In this document: positions 52,810 through 62,208 of the stretch, piece by piece | How positions within the stretch are numbered: the first letter of the stretch is position 1 | Layout: every line of letters starts with the position of its first letter | Origin: Arthrobacter sp. Edens01 | Lineage (GTDB): Bacteria; Actinomycetota; Actinomycetes; Actinomycetales; Micrococcaceae | DNA length: 64,000 nt | Assembly: GCF_001307035.1 (NCBI RefSeq) | Contig: NZ_LKIU01000002.1 | Span: 603,088-667,087, forward strand | Direction of reading: 5' to 3' | Notes under the pieces: model-generated | The model's input: the letters and a program-made list of their open reading frames with translations, nothing else | What the model was told of the DNA's origin: nothing | The model's database searches: none | Position numbers and translations under genes: made by a program

Positions 52810-54510
52810 GTGCCGGACAGTTTCAGAACCCAGGTCCGCGCGCGGCTGCAGCGCGCCCTTGCAGCGGTGCGCCGGGGAGCTGAATCCGCGCACCGGGCCA
52901 GCACCGCCAAGGTTGCCGCCCGCTGGCGCACGTCCCTCCAGTTCAAGACCGTTCTTGCAACGCTGCTGCTGGTGACCGTGGCCGCAGGCGGGATCGGGGC
53001 CTTCCTTTCCAACCAGATCGCCGGCGCGCTGTATGAGGAACGCCTGACGCAGTTCCAGGCCGAAGCCAGTTCGGGCCTGAGCAGCGTGAAGGAGAACTTC
53101 CGCACCACTGCCGCGGTCGACAGGGAAAGCACCGAACGGCTCGTCTCCAATACCCTGTCCCTGCTTGAGGGCAGGGGAGCTGAGACACCCCGCAGATACC
53201 TGCTCACGCCGCTGCCGGACCAGGAAAACCTCTACGTTTCACCGCTCGGCGACGGAATAACCGCCAGCGGTATCCCCGATCCGCTGAGCGAGGCCGTCGC
53301 GGCGCTTGATCCCGAGGGTGAGGACGTCGTCCACTGGTCCGCGCTGGCGCTGGCCCACGGCGAACCCGGGCTGGCTTTCGGCACCAAGGTGACGCTGCCT
53401 CCTGACCGGTCCGAATACGCGCTTTACCTCATTTATGACCTGTCCACCATGCAGCAGACCCTGGACGACATCCACCGCATCCTCTGGATTGCCGGCGGAC
53501 TGCTGCTGGTCATCATCGGCACCATCGCGTGGGTAGTGACCAAAGCAGGCGTCGGCGCCGTCAGCGCAGCGGCATCGGTTTCGGAGAAGCTCGCCGCCGG
53601 TGAGCTGCAGGAACGCATGGAGGTCAAGGGAGAGGACGAGGTCGCCCGTCTGGCAGCGTCGTTCAACCATATGGCCGCAACGCTGCAGGACCAGATCACG
53701 CAGCTGGCCCAGCTTTCGCGCATGCAGCAGGGCTTCGTCTCCGATGTCTCGCACGAACTCCGCACCCCGCTGACCACAGTGCGCATGGCAGCAGAGGTGC
53801 TCTACGATGCCCGGGACGGATTCGATCCGGTGTCCAAACGGTCCACCGAGCTGCTTTATCACCAGGTTGAACGCTTCCAGGCGCTGCTGGCGGATCTGCT
53901 GGAAATCAGCCGGTTCGACGCCGGTGCTGCTGAACCGGACCTCGAAGCCGCCGATATCCTCGGCATTGTCCGCGACGTCGTTGAAGCCACCGAGCCGCTG
54001 GCACTGAACAACGGTTCCCAGGTCCGCATTGTGTGCCGGGAAGAACGTGTAGTGGTCGACGCCGATCCCCGCCGGGTTGAACGGATCGTGAGGAACCTTG
54101 TGGTCAACGCGCTCGAACATGGAGAAGGCAAACCGGTCGAGATCGCCGTCGCCACGAATGCCGACGCCGTTGGCGTGGCGGTCCGGGACTACGGCATTGG
54201 AATGACCGAGGACGACGCAGCGCGTGTCTTTGACCGGTTCTGGCGCGCAGATCCGGCACGGGCGCGGACAACCGGCGGCAGCGGACTTGGCCTGGCGATC
54301 GCCGCCGAAGATGCCCGGCTTCACCGGGGCTGGCTGGAGGCCTGGGGCAGCCCGGGCGACGGCGCGTGCTTCCGGCTGACCCTTCCGCGGCGCCACGGAG
54401 AAGGTTTTGCAGCCTCTCCGGTGCCGCTCTCGCCGCAGGACACCGCGCTGCCGGCACCCCCGCGGGCACTTACTGCGGCCCCTGCCGAGGGGGAGGAATC
54501 CAATGCCTAG
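52810..54510 (+). CDS. mtrB: Sensor histidine kinase MtrB
   Basis: A 566-residue sensor kinase with two TM helices (about 49-71 and 225-245) around an extracellular sensor domain. HAMP follows, then the phospho-acceptor His315 in VSDVSHELRTPLT and the ATPase boxes NLVVNALEHGEG (N), VRDYGIGM (G1) and GGSGLGLAIA (G2). I chose GTG at 52810 because GGAGGAGGG lies just upstream; a GTG at 52747 inside mtrA is the alternative and would add 21 residues. It phosphorylates MtrA. The last roughly 45 residues are proline/alanine-rich. The lpqB start overlaps its end by 8 bp. Confidence 0.94.
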   Translation: MPDSFRTQVRARLQRALAAVRRGAESAHRASTAKVAARWRTSLQFKTVLATLLLVTVAAGGIGAFLSNQIAGALYEERLTQFQAEASSGLSSVKENFRTTAAVDRESTERLVSNTLSLLEGRGAETPRRYLLTPLPDQENLYVSPLGDGITASGIPDPLSEAVAALDPEGEDVVHWSALALAHGEPGLAFGTKVTLPPDRSEYALYLIYDLSTMQQTLDDIHRILWIAGGLLLVIIGTIAWVVTKAGVGAVSAAASVSEKLAAGELQERMEVKGEDEVARLAASFNHMAATLQDQITQLAQLSRMQQGFVSDVSHELRTPLTTVRMAAEVLYDARDGFDPVSKRSTELLYHQVERFQALLADLLEISRFDAGAAEPDLEAADILGIVRDVVEATEPLALNNGSQVRIVCREERVVVDADPRRVERIVRNLVVNALEHGEGKPVEIAVATNADAVGVAVRDYGIGMTEDDAARVFDRFWRADPARARTTGGSGLGLAIAAEDARLHRGWLEAWGSPGDGACFRLTLPRRHGEGFAASPVPLSPQDTALPAPPRALTAAPAEGEESNA

Positions 54511-56212
54511 AGCCCACATTGCCCGCCGTACTGCTGCAGTGCTGATCGCCGGACTGCTCTTCGTCTCCGGCTGCTCCTCGATCCCGACGGTGGGGCCGGT
54601 TGGCACAGCCACGGCCAACGCCGGCGGCAACAGCCTGACAAACCAGCTCAACTACAGCCCGCCCGGGCCGCCTGAGGGAGCCGGCCCGCAGGAGATCATC
54701 GAAGGATTCATCAGGGCAGGAGTGGGCGCCGCCGAGGACTACAGCGTTGCCCGCGAGTACCTGACTCCGGAACTGACTGCATCCTGGGTGCCCAACGAGC
54801 GTGTGGTTATCTACGGTGCGGACCCCAACATAGTCCCGCTGCCGGAACCAAATGCCTTCCAGATCCAGCTGGAAGTGGTCGGTTCGGTCAACGCCAAGGG
54901 AATCCGCACGGTGTCCGCACCGGGGACAACCGAGACGATCCAGGTTCGGCTTGTGGAGCAGGACGGCCAATGGCGGATCAACGGCATACCGAACGGCGTG
55001 ATGATCTCCGACGTAACGTTCCCAACCGTTTTCCGGGCACACAACCTGTATTTCTACTCCAGCACGTACCGCTACTGGGTGCCGGACACCCGCTGGTTCG
55101 TCCAGCGTTCGGGCATGGCGGCCTCAGTGGTAAATGCGATGCTTGCCGGCCCGGCCCCTTATCTCGAAGGCGCGGTCACCAGCGCCTTCCCCGTGGAGAC
55201 AAAACTTGCCCGCGACGCGGTCCCGGTGGTTTCCGGGGTGGCTACCGTGGACTTCTCCGCTGAGGTCCTGGAGGATTCCACGGACCTCAACCGGCAGCAG
55301 ATGGAACTTCAGCTGCAGCAGAACCTGCGCCAGCTCAACAACGTCAACTCTGTGGAGATGACCGTCAACCAGCGGGCCGTTGATCTGGGGCCCGAAAGCA
55401 GCGAGCTGCTGCCGGTTCAGGCTGATCCATCGGTAGGGGACACCCAGGTGGGTGTTCTGGGGAAGGAACTGGTCTTCTTCCGTGACCGGCAGGCGAAGGG
55501 CATTGAGAACCTGCCGGATGTCTCCGAATACGGCCCGCGGGATCCGGCCGTGTCCGTGGACCTGTCAACCATCGCTTTCCTGTCGGGTGACCGCAGCACC
55601 CTCCTGGTAACCGGCCCGGACAAGGACGTAGCCCAGGTTGCAACTGGCAGCGGGCTCAGCGGGCCGAGCATCGATCCTGAGGGCTGGATCTGGTCTGCCG
55701 CGGAAGCTGGTCAGGGGAGCAGGCTCATCGCTGTGGGGCCGAACCTTGCGGCATCCACACAAGCCGGACTGACTCCTTCCTGGCTCGCAGACATGCGTGT
55801 CCGGGAACTGCGTATCTCCCGGGACGGGGCGCGCGCCCTGCTTGTGGTGGAGCAGGACGGCGCATCCCGGGTCCTGGTCGCCGGCGTCGTGCGTTCCTCG
55901 GACGGCACCCCGCAGACACTGACCACCCCCCTGGAACTGTGGACGACCGAGCCGGTCTCCACAGCGGTCTGGGCCGGTGAAAACCGGGTCGCGGCACTGC
56001 AGCGGGGACAGGATGACGCACTTACCCCGGTGGTCCTTGATCCGGCGGAAGACAACCGTGAACTGGCAGACTGGGAGGGCAGCTTCGGCATCAGCGGAGG
56101 CGACGGGCCCGAGGATATTTTCCTGCAGACCGGAGAAGCCGTTTACAAGAAGCTCGGCAACGGCTGGATCCGCGAGATCGACGGAATCCGGGACCCGTCC
56201 TTCCCCGGCTAA
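54503..56212 (+). CDS. lpqB: Lipoprotein LpqB, MtrAB accessory factor
   Basis: A 569-residue lipoprotein with lipobox LLFVSGCSS (Cys24). An N-terminal domain (NYSPPGPPEGAGPQEIIEGFIRAGVGAAEDYSVAREYLT) is followed by a GerMN-like domain (about 205-310, RWFVQRSGMAASVVNAMLAGPAPYLEGAVTSAFP ... VATVDFSAEVLEDST) and a C-terminal beta-propeller-like region. LpqB acts outside the membrane with MtrB and modulates its signalling in mycobacteria. It overlaps mtrB by 8 bp, completing the conserved mtrA-mtrB-lpqB set. Confidence 0.95.
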   Translation: MPRAHIARRTAAVLIAGLLFVSGCSSIPTVGPVGTATANAGGNSLTNQLNYSPPGPPEGAGPQEIIEGFIRAGVGAAEDYSVAREYLTPELTASWVPNERVVIYGADPNIVPLPEPNAFQIQLEVVGSVNAKGIRTVSAPGTTETIQVRLVEQDGQWRINGIPNGVMISDVTFPTVFRAHNLYFYSSTYRYWVPDTRWFVQRSGMAASVVNAMLAGPAPYLEGAVTSAFPVETKLARDAVPVVSGVATVDFSAEVLEDSTDLNRQQMELQLQQNLRQLNNVNSVEMTVNQRAVDLGPESSELLPVQADPSVGDTQVGVLGKELVFFRDRQAKGIENLPDVSEYGPRDPAVSVDLSTIAFLSGDRSTLLVTGPDKDVAQVATGSGLSGPSIDPEGWIWSAAEAGQGSRLIAVGPNLAASTQAGLTPSWLADMRVRELRISRDGARALLVVEQDGASRVLVAGVVRSSDGTPQTLTTPLELWTTEPVSTAVWAGENRVAALQRGQDDALTPVVLDPAEDNRELADWEGSFGISGGDGPEDIFLQTGEAVYKKLGNGWIREIDGIRDPSFPG

Positions 56213-56320
56213 CGCCACCGGCCCTGCACAGGTCCGTCCGTTTCCCGGTACCCGTCCCGTGTTTCCGGAATCCGGTCCCCTGTCCCGCAGCCAGCAGCGG
56301 GCAGGCGCGATCATGGGCGC

Positions 56321-57112
56321 ATGGCAGCACTTAGGAGACTCGAGGAACTGCTCGCCCTGCCTGGGCCGGCAGCAGCCGCCGCAGCTTTGAATGAACTGCG
56401 CTCGGTGCTGCTGCCGGTGGAATGCGTTGCCTGCGGAACCCCGGACGCGTCGCTTTGCCTGCCCTGCCTGGCAGCCTTCCGCCAGGCCACCCTGCGCCCT
56501 TTCGACGCATCAGAACGGGCTGCCATGCTTCCCCGCCATGAAGAAGCGGATCATCTTCCTTTGCCGGTGACCGCCGCCGGACGTTACGGGGCAGAACTGG
56601 CAAGGGTAATGCTGGCGTACAAGAACCACGGGCACACAGACCTCACAGGCATCCTTGCCGAAGCGATGGCCCGTGCCCTTTACAGCGCGCGGTCATCAGC
56701 AGCCCACAGCGGGCACCTGGCAGTGGTGCCCGTCCCGGGATCTTTCCGGGGCAGGACCAGGCGCGGGTATGACCCACTGGAGCTGATCCTGGCGAAGATA
56801 GAGCGGCGGGGCCTGCTTCCCGCAGGAACAGGCATTCACCGCTCCCTGCGGTTCCGGCCGGCGGCTGCAGCAGCCGGAGTGCTCGGCCGGAGCAGAGGCG
56901 GGCAGAAGACGCTGAGGGCCCGTGCACGGCGCCGGAACGTCCACGGAACCATGACTGCCCGCCCGGTTACGCTCCAGGGGGCCACAGTGCTTGTTGCCGA
57001 CGACGTTCTGACTACCGGGGCGACGCTGGCCGAAGCTGTCCGGGCACTCCGTGCCGCCGGGGCACACGTAGCCGGAGCGGTGGTAATCGCGGCGGTGCGT
57101 GCTCCGTCCTGA
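56321..57112 (+). CDS. ComF-like phosphoribosyltransferase-domain protein
   Basis: A 263-residue protein with a zinc-finger-like CVACGTPDASLCLPC (Cys35, 38, 46, 49) near the N-terminus and a C-terminal phosphoribosyltransferase fold ending in the PRPP loop VLVADDVLTTGATLAEAV. Between them YGAELARVMLAYKNHGHTDL and VVPVPGSFRGRTRRGYDPLELI match ComF/GntX proteins. ComF is needed for DNA uptake in competent bacteria; other homologues have unknown roles, and no other competence gene is in the window. The ribosome-binding site is weak. It lies between lpqB and hpf, as I recall from other actinobacteria. Confidence 0.9.
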   Translation: MAALRRLEELLALPGPAAAAAALNELRSVLLPVECVACGTPDASLCLPCLAAFRQATLRPFDASERAAMLPRHEEADHLPLPVTAAGRYGAELARVMLAYKNHGHTDLTGILAEAMARALYSARSSAAHSGHLAVVPVPGSFRGRTRRGYDPLELILAKIERRGLLPAGTGIHRSLRFRPAAAAAGVLGRSRGGQKTLRARARRRNVHGTMTARPVTLQGATVLVADDVLTTGATLAEAVRALRAAGAHVAGAVVIAAVRAPS

Positions 57113-57200
57113 GCCAATCGGGCAGGCCGGGGCATATAAGAGTCCGGCCGCCGAAAACTCAGCCCGCCGAAGCACAGGCGGACACAGCGGCCAAGGTCAG

Positions 57201-57216
57201 AAGGTGAATTAACCTT
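57201..57216. promoter_or_regulatory. 16-bp palindrome upstream of hpf
   Basis: AAGGTGAATTAACCTT is symmetric at 14 of 16 positions (AAGGTkAATTmACCTT). It stands alone as an AT-rich block in the 225-bp hpf upstream region. A GGGTAT sequence like a general-stress -10 box follows at 57236-57241, but I see no matching -35. A regulator site is the natural reading; the regulator is not known. Confidence 0.4.
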
Positions 57217-57273
57217 CCCGGTGATCTAACGTGTTGGGTATGGATTGCTTCAAGAAATGGAGCGGTCCTGCGG

Positions 57274-57307
57274 CAACGGCCGCGAAGGAAACTGGCAGCG
57301 GCCGTTG
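57274..57307 (+). other. Hairpin in the hpf leader
   Basis: Perfect 10-bp arms CAACGGCCGC (57274-57283) and GCGGCCGTTG (57298-57307) with a 14-base loop, 30 bp before the hpf start codon. If transcribed it would sit just before the ribosome-binding site region and could tune translation or mRNA stability. Confidence 0.45.
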
Positions 57308-57337
57308 TTGTGTCACCGAAGAATATTGGAGGGCACC

Positions 57338-58060
57338 ATGGAATTCATGATCAGCGGACGCAATGTTGCAGTATCCGATCGGTTCCGTCAGTACGCCGCC
57401 GAAAAAATCGGCAAGGTCGAAAACCTCGGAGACAAGGTACAGCGGGTGGATGCCCGGGTTACCAAGCACGAAAACGTCCGTGAGGCGGATAGCTCCCTCA
57501 CCGTGGAATTGACCGTACTCGGCCGTGGACCAGTGGTCCGTGCAGAGGCCTCTTCCGCTGACAAATTTGCAGCCTTCGATCTGGCTTACGGCAAGCTGAT
57601 GGAACGCCTGCGCCGCGCCAGCGACCGGCGCAAGGTGCACCGCGGCCGCCACACCCCGGTTCCTGTCCGGGTTGCCACCGCGGGGCTGGAGCCAGTCAGC
57701 AGTTCCGAACCGCTCTCGTCCCAGTTCGCGGCCGCCGAGCCGGCCCCGGCCGAGAGCAGCGAAACCGACCAGGACATGCAGACCGGCGACTGCCCGGTCC
57801 TCATCCGTCGCAAGGTCTTCCCGGGTGCCCCCATGAGCCTTGACGACGCCGTCGACAACATGGAACTGGTTGGCCACGACTTCTACCTCTTTGTCGACGC
57901 TGCCACCGGAGCACCGTCCGTGGTCTACCGCCGGAAGGGGTGGACCTACGGCGTTATTACGCTGGATTCCAAGTGCGCCGAAGGGGCCGAGGAGATCCGC
58001 GAGGAGATGCGCGGCTACCGGGACGCCACGCCGGCCAAGGACGTGAACGCCGGCGCCTAG
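57338..58060 (+). CDS. hpf: Ribosome hibernation promoting factor, long form
   Basis: A 240-residue protein. The N-terminal domain (about 1-105; MEFMISGRNVAVSDRFRQYAAEKIGKVENL ... AFDLAYGKLMERLRRASDRRKV) binds the small ribosomal subunit. After a linker rich in Ala/Glu/Ser, the C-terminal dimerisation domain (about 150-205; CPVLIRRKVFPGAPMSLDDAVDNMELVGHDFYLFVDAATGAPSVVYRRKGWTYGVI) is typical of long HPF, which makes 100S dimers. The start has TTGGAGGG just upstream. Regulation by stress or starvation is likely; the upstream palindrome and hairpin may take part. Confidence 0.96.
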   Translation: MEFMISGRNVAVSDRFRQYAAEKIGKVENLGDKVQRVDARVTKHENVREADSSLTVELTVLGRGPVVRAEASSADKFAAFDLAYGKLMERLRRASDRRKVHRGRHTPVPVRVATAGLEPVSSSEPLSSQFAAAEPAPAESSETDQDMQTGDCPVLIRRKVFPGAPMSLDDAVDNMELVGHDFYLFVDAATGAPSVVYRRKGWTYGVITLDSKCAEGAEEIREEMRGYRDATPAKDVNAGA

Positions 58061-58092
58061 GGGCCAGTGCTCGCCGGTCCTAGGATGGGTGC

Positions 58093-59301
58093 ATGCCAGC
58101 AGCCTTCTCCCTTGACCGGGCACGCCGCACCATCCTCGGTGCCCAGCAGCTAGCCAAACCGCGGCCCGTCCGCCCGACTTCCGGGCAGGCGGGCCGCGTT
58201 TTTGATGCGCTGGCGCTGCTGCAGATTGACTCGGTGAATGTGCTGGCCCGCAGCCACTACCTACCCCTCTTTACCCGGCTGGGCGCCTACGACCGGGCTG
58301 CCCTGGACCGGATGTCCACCCGGCATCCCCGCCGGATGGTTGAATACTGGGCCCATGAAGCCAGCTTCATCCGCCCGGATCTGTTTGCAGACCTGCGCCA
58401 GTGGCAGCGCCGGACCTGGGTGCGTGCCACCTCGATGCCGGAGGAACCGCGCAGCCAGCTCACTGAAGCTGTGCTGGGCCTCCTGCAGCAGAAGCATCCG
58501 CTGTCTGCACGGGAGGTGGAGACCGTCCTTGGTCATGGCACACAGCCCGGCACCAAGTCATGGGGCTGGAACTGGACTGATTCAAAACGCGTCCTGTCGG
58601 ACCTTTTTGAACAGGGACTGATCTCATCGGCCGGACGGGGAACAGCCTTTGAACGGCTCTATGCTCCCGCAGCCGCAGTGCATCCTGACGGCGAAGCGGC
58701 ACTGGAGCCGGCGGACCGGGACGAGGCCCTGCTGCGGCTAACGGAAACGGCGGCACGGGCAATAGGCCTGGGGACGGCACCAATGCTCGCCGACTATTTC
58801 CGCCTCCCGCTGCGGGACACGCTCGCCGCAGCCCGGCGCCTTGCACTGCAGGGGCGTTTGGAGGAAATCACAGTCGAGGGATGGAAAGATCCGGTCTTCC
58901 TTCACCCGGAGGCAGGGACACCGAGGCGGTGCCACGGGCGCGGCCTGCTGAGCCCCTTCGATTCGCTGGTCTTTGACCGGCGCCGGCTGCAGGCAGTCTT
59001 CGGTGTCCATTACCGGATCGAAATCTACACACCCGCCCACAAACGCCAATACGGGTATTACGTACTGCCGTTCCTCCTGCGCGAGGCGATCGTGGCACGG
59101 GTCGACCTGAAAGCCGACCGGGCCGGCCGGGCCCTGCTGGTCCAGGCAGCCCACAGCGAGCCCGGTTCCCCGGACGACACGGCCGTTGAGCTTGCCGCGG
59201 AATTGCGGCTAATGGCACAGTGGCTGGGGCTCGCAGAGGTTATGGTAAGACCTGTGGGCAACCTTGCGCCCGCCCTGAAACTGGCAGTTGACCGTGGATG
59301 A
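58093..59301 (+). CDS. AlkZ/YcaQ-like DNA glycosylase (winged-helix family)
   Basis: A 402-residue protein of the AlkZ/YcaQ family. The conserved QxD motif is present as LLQIDSVNVLARSHYLPLFTRLG (Gln44, Asp46), then HPRRMVEYWAHEASFIRPDLF, winged-helix segments, and the later GLLSPFDSLVFDRRRLQAVFGVHYRIEIYTPAHKRQYGYYVLPFLL. E. coli YcaQ and Streptomyces AlkZ remove bulky alkylation or crosslink adducts; this copy may repair such lesions. It lies 32 bp after hpf and 91 bp before secA. No toxin biosynthesis genes are nearby, so a general repair role seems more likely than self-resistance. Confidence 0.92.
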   Translation: MPAAFSLDRARRTILGAQQLAKPRPVRPTSGQAGRVFDALALLQIDSVNVLARSHYLPLFTRLGAYDRAALDRMSTRHPRRMVEYWAHEASFIRPDLFADLRQWQRRTWVRATSMPEEPRSQLTEAVLGLLQQKHPLSAREVETVLGHGTQPGTKSWGWNWTDSKRVLSDLFEQGLISSAGRGTAFERLYAPAAAVHPDGEAALEPADRDEALLRLTETAARAIGLGTAPMLADYFRLPLRDTLAAARRLALQGRLEEITVEGWKDPVFLHPEAGTPRRCHGRGLLSPFDSLVFDRRRLQAVFGVHYRIEIYTPAHKRQYGYYVLPFLLREAIVARVDLKADRAGRALLVQAAHSEPGSPDDTAVELAAELRLMAQWLGLAEVMVRPVGNLAPALKLAVDRG

Positions 59302-59392
59302 CCCCCATGCGGGAACCAAGGCGACCTGCCGGACGTCTCTCACGTAGACTGGGGACGCCAGATTTCGGCAACACTAGATTGGGAGCAAATCA

Positions 59393-62137
59393 GTGGCATC
59401 ACTTCTCGAACGAGTTCTTCGCACGGGTGACAAGAAGACGCTGAAAACACTGCGTAACTACGCCGATGCGATCAACGTGCTCGAGGACGAGTTCAAGGGC
59501 ATGACCGATGCCGAACTGCGCGCCGAGACGGATAACCTCAAGGAACGCCACGCGGACGGTGAGAGCCTGGACGACCTGCTCCCCGAGGCCTTTGCCCTGG
59601 TCCGTGAAGCAGCCGGCCGGACACTCGGCATGCGGCACTTCGACGTGCAGATGATGGGCGGCGCCGCCCTGCACCTGGGCAACATCGCCGAAATGAAGAC
59701 CGGTGAAGGAAAGACCCTGGTGGCTACGGCCCCGGCCTTCCTCAACGCACTGACCGGCCGCGGTGTCCACGTGGTCACGGTCAACGACTACCTCGCTGAA
59801 TACCAGTCAGACCTGATGGGCCGTGTCTTCCGCTTCCTGGGCATGTCCACCGGCTGCATCCTTGCCAACCAGGATCCGGCCACCCGCCGTGAGCAATACG
59901 CAGCGGACATTACCTACGGAACCAACAACGAATTCGGGTTCGACTACCTGCGCGACAACATGGCCTGGAGCTCCAACGAGCTGGTCCAGCGCGGACACCA
60001 CTTCGCAATCGTCGATGAAGTGGACTCCATCCTCATCGATGAGGCGCGGACCCCGCTCATCATCTCCGGCGCCGCCAGCGGCGATGTCAACCGCTGGTAC
60101 ACGGAGTTCGCCAAGGTAGTGCAGCGGCTGACGCTGGACGTCGACTATGAGGTCGATGAAAAGAAGCGCACCGTGGGTGTGCTGGAGTCCGGCATCGAAA
60201 AGGTCGAGGACTACCTCGGCATTTCCAACCTCTACGAAGCTGCGAACACACCCCTGATCGGTTTCCTGAACAACGCCATCAAGGCGAAGGAGCTCTTCAA
60301 GCGGGACAAGGACTACGTCATCCTCAAGGGCGAGGTCCTGATCGTCGACGAGCACACCGGACGCATCCTCGCCGGGCGCCGCTACAACGAGGGCATGCAC
60401 CAGGCCATCGAGGCGAAGGAAGGGGTGCAGATCAAGGCCGAGAACCAGACACTGGCGACCGTCACGCTGCAGAACTACTTCCGCCTCTACGAAAAGCTCG
60501 CGGGCATGACCGGCACGGCCGAAACTGAAGCCGCCGAGTTCATGAGCACCTACAAGCTCGGCGTTGTACCCATTCCGACCAACAAGCCGATGGCGCGCCT
60601 TGACCAGTCGGACCTGATCTACAAGAACGAAGTCGCCAAGTTCGACGCCGTCGTCAAGGACATCGCCGAACGGCACGCCTCCGGCCAGCCCGTCCTCGTG
60701 GGCACCACCAGCGTGGAGAAGAGTGAATACCTTTCCAAGCAGCTCGCCAAGGCCGGCATCCGGCACGAGGTCCTGAACGCCAAGAACCATGCGCGTGAAG
60801 CGGCCATCGTCGCACAGGCCGGCCGCAAGGGTGCGGTTACAGTGGCAACCAACATGGCCGGCCGCGGTACCGACATCATGCTTGGCGGTAACGCAGAGTT
60901 CAATGCCGTTGCGGAGCTGAACAGCCGCGGACTGGATCCCGCCGAGGACCCGGAGGCCTACGAAGCAGCCTGGCCTGCCGCCCTTGAGAAGGCACAGGAA
61001 GCGGTTGCTGCCGAGCACGACGAAGTTCGTGCGCTGGGCGGACTCTACGTGCTGGGCACCGAGCGCCACGAGTCGCGGCGAATCGACAACCAGCTGCGCG
61101 GCCGCTCCGGACGTCAGGGCGACCCGGGTGAATCCCGGTTCTACCTGTCGCTGACCGATGACCTGATGCGCCTGTTCAACTCCGGCGCAGCAGAGCGGAT
61201 CATGAACAGCTCCTCCATGCCTGACGACGTCGCGCTGGAATCGAAGCTCGTTTCCAAGGCCATCCAGAACGCCCAGGGCCAGGTTGAGGCCCGGAACGCC
61301 GAGCAGCGCAAGAACGTCCTGAAGTACGACGACGTTCTCAACCGCCAGCGCGAAGCCATCTACGGGGACCGGCGCCGCATCCTCGAAGGCGACGACCTGC
61401 AGGAAAAGATCGGGTTCTTCCTCGAAGACGTGATCACCGCCGTCGTCAACGATGCAACGGCCGAAGGACACGGCGATGACTGGGACCTCGAGACGCTGTG
61501 GAAGAACCTGAAGATTGTCTACCCCATCGGACTCACCATCGATGAGGTCATCGACGAGGCAGGCGGCCGTTCCAGCCTGACCCGGGACTTCCTGCTGGAT
61601 GAAATCCTCTCTGACGCCCGGCTTGCCTACCAGGCACGCGAAGACGCCATCGGCTCGGCCGCAATGCGCGAACTCGAGCGGCGTGTTGTCCTCTCTGTGA
61701 TCGGCCGGAAATGGCAGGAACACCTCTACGAGATGGACTACCTCAAGGAAGGCATCGGCCTGCGGGCGATGGCACAGCGCGATCCGCTGGTTGAGTACCA
61801 GCGCGAAGGTTTCGTGATGTTCCAGACGATGATGGAGGCGATCCGCGAGGAGAGCATCCGTTACCTGTTCAACGTTGAAGTCCAGGTCACCCAGCCCGCA
61901 GCCCCCGAGGCGCTGCAGGGAATCAAGGACGCACGCGGCGTCGTTGGCGCCCCCGTGATCAAGGCTCCGGGTCTGGACGCTCCCGAGCGTCCGGCCAGCC
62001 TGCAGTTCTCTGCACCGAACAGCCAGGGCCAGGTGGAGACCCGGGTGGAACGCACAGCCGCGGCGAAGCCGGGCAGTGCACAGTCCCCGTCTCCTTCCCG
62101 CAAGGACAACCGCGCCAAGAAGAAACGGCGCAAGTAG
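59393..62137 (+). CDS. secA: Preprotein translocase ATPase SecA
   Basis: A 914-residue motor that pushes proteins through SecYEG. Walker A is KTGEGKT (102-108), FDYLRDNMA and Walker [21 protein letters not shown] are present, as are [46 protein letters not shown] and the helical scaffold/wing. The C-terminus is a basic linker ending KKKRRK with no cysteine-type zinc domain. It starts at GTG with a GGGAG site. Its TAG stop (62135-62137) lies in the first copy of a 38-bp tandem duplication. Position and length fit housekeeping SecA1. Confidence 0.97.
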   Translation: MASLLERVLRTGDKKTLKTLRNYADAINVLEDEFKGMTDAELRAETDNLKERHADGESLDDLLPEAFALVREAAGRTLGMRHFDVQMMGGAALHLGNIAEMKTGEGKTLVATAPAFLNALTGRGVHVVTVNDYLAEYQSDLMGRVFRFLGMSTGCILANQDPATRREQYAADITYGTNNEFGFDYLRDNMAWSSNELVQRGHHFAIVDEVDSILIDEARTPLIISGAASGDVNRWYTEFAKVVQRLTLDVDYEVDEKKRTVGVLESGIEKVEDYLGISNLYEAANTPLIGFLNNAIKAKELFKRDKDYVILKGEVLIVDEHTGRILAGRRYNEGMHQAIEAKEGVQIKAENQTLATVTLQNYFRLYEKLAGMTGTAETEAAEFMSTYKLGVVPIPTNKPMARLDQSDLIYKNEVAKFDAVVKDIAERHASGQPVLVGTTSVEKSEYLSKQLAKAGIRHEVLNAKNHAREAAIVAQAGRKGAVTVATNMAGRGTDIMLGGNAEFNAVAELNSRGLDPAEDPEAYEAAWPAALEKAQEAVAAEHDEVRALGGLYVLGTERHESRRIDNQLRGRSGRQGDPGESRFYLSLTDDLMRLFNSGAAERIMNSSSMPDDVALESKLVSKAIQNAQGQVEARNAEQRKNVLKYDDVLNRQREAIYGDRRRILEGDDLQEKIGFFLEDVITAVVNDATAEGHGDDWDLETLWKNLKIVYPIGLTIDEVIDEAGGRSSLTRDFLLDEILSDARLAYQAREDAIGSAAMRELERRVVLSVIGRKWQEHLYEMDYLKEGIGLRAMAQRDPLVEYQREGFVMFQTMMEAIREESIRYLFNVEVQVTQPAAPEALQGIKDARGVVGAPVIKAPGLDAPERPASLQFSAPNSQGQVETRVERTAAAKPGSAQSPSPSRKDNRAKKKRRK

Positions 62138-62208
62138 CGTCACCCGATTTCCAGGGCCGCAACTTTCCAGAGTAGCGTCACCCGATTTCCAGGGCCGCAA
62201 CTTTCCAG
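62133..62208. repeat. 38-bp tandem duplication across convergent gene ends
   Basis: Bases 62133-62170 and 62171-62208 are identical (unit begins AGTAGCGTCACCCGATTTCC), and the next three bases (AGT) continue the match. The first copy contains the secA stop TAG (62135-62137). The second contains the stop of the minus-strand Rv3235-type gene (TCA at 62178-62180 read as TGA). It looks like a recent slippage or unequal-exchange duplication that changed neither protein. Confidence 0.95.

Noticed and set aside
59807-62200. A 797-codon open frame on the minus strand opposite secA
   Set aside because: It is fully antisense to the well-conserved secA gene; long antisense frames are common in GC-rich genes because of third-position bias. 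The translation has no recognisable domain.
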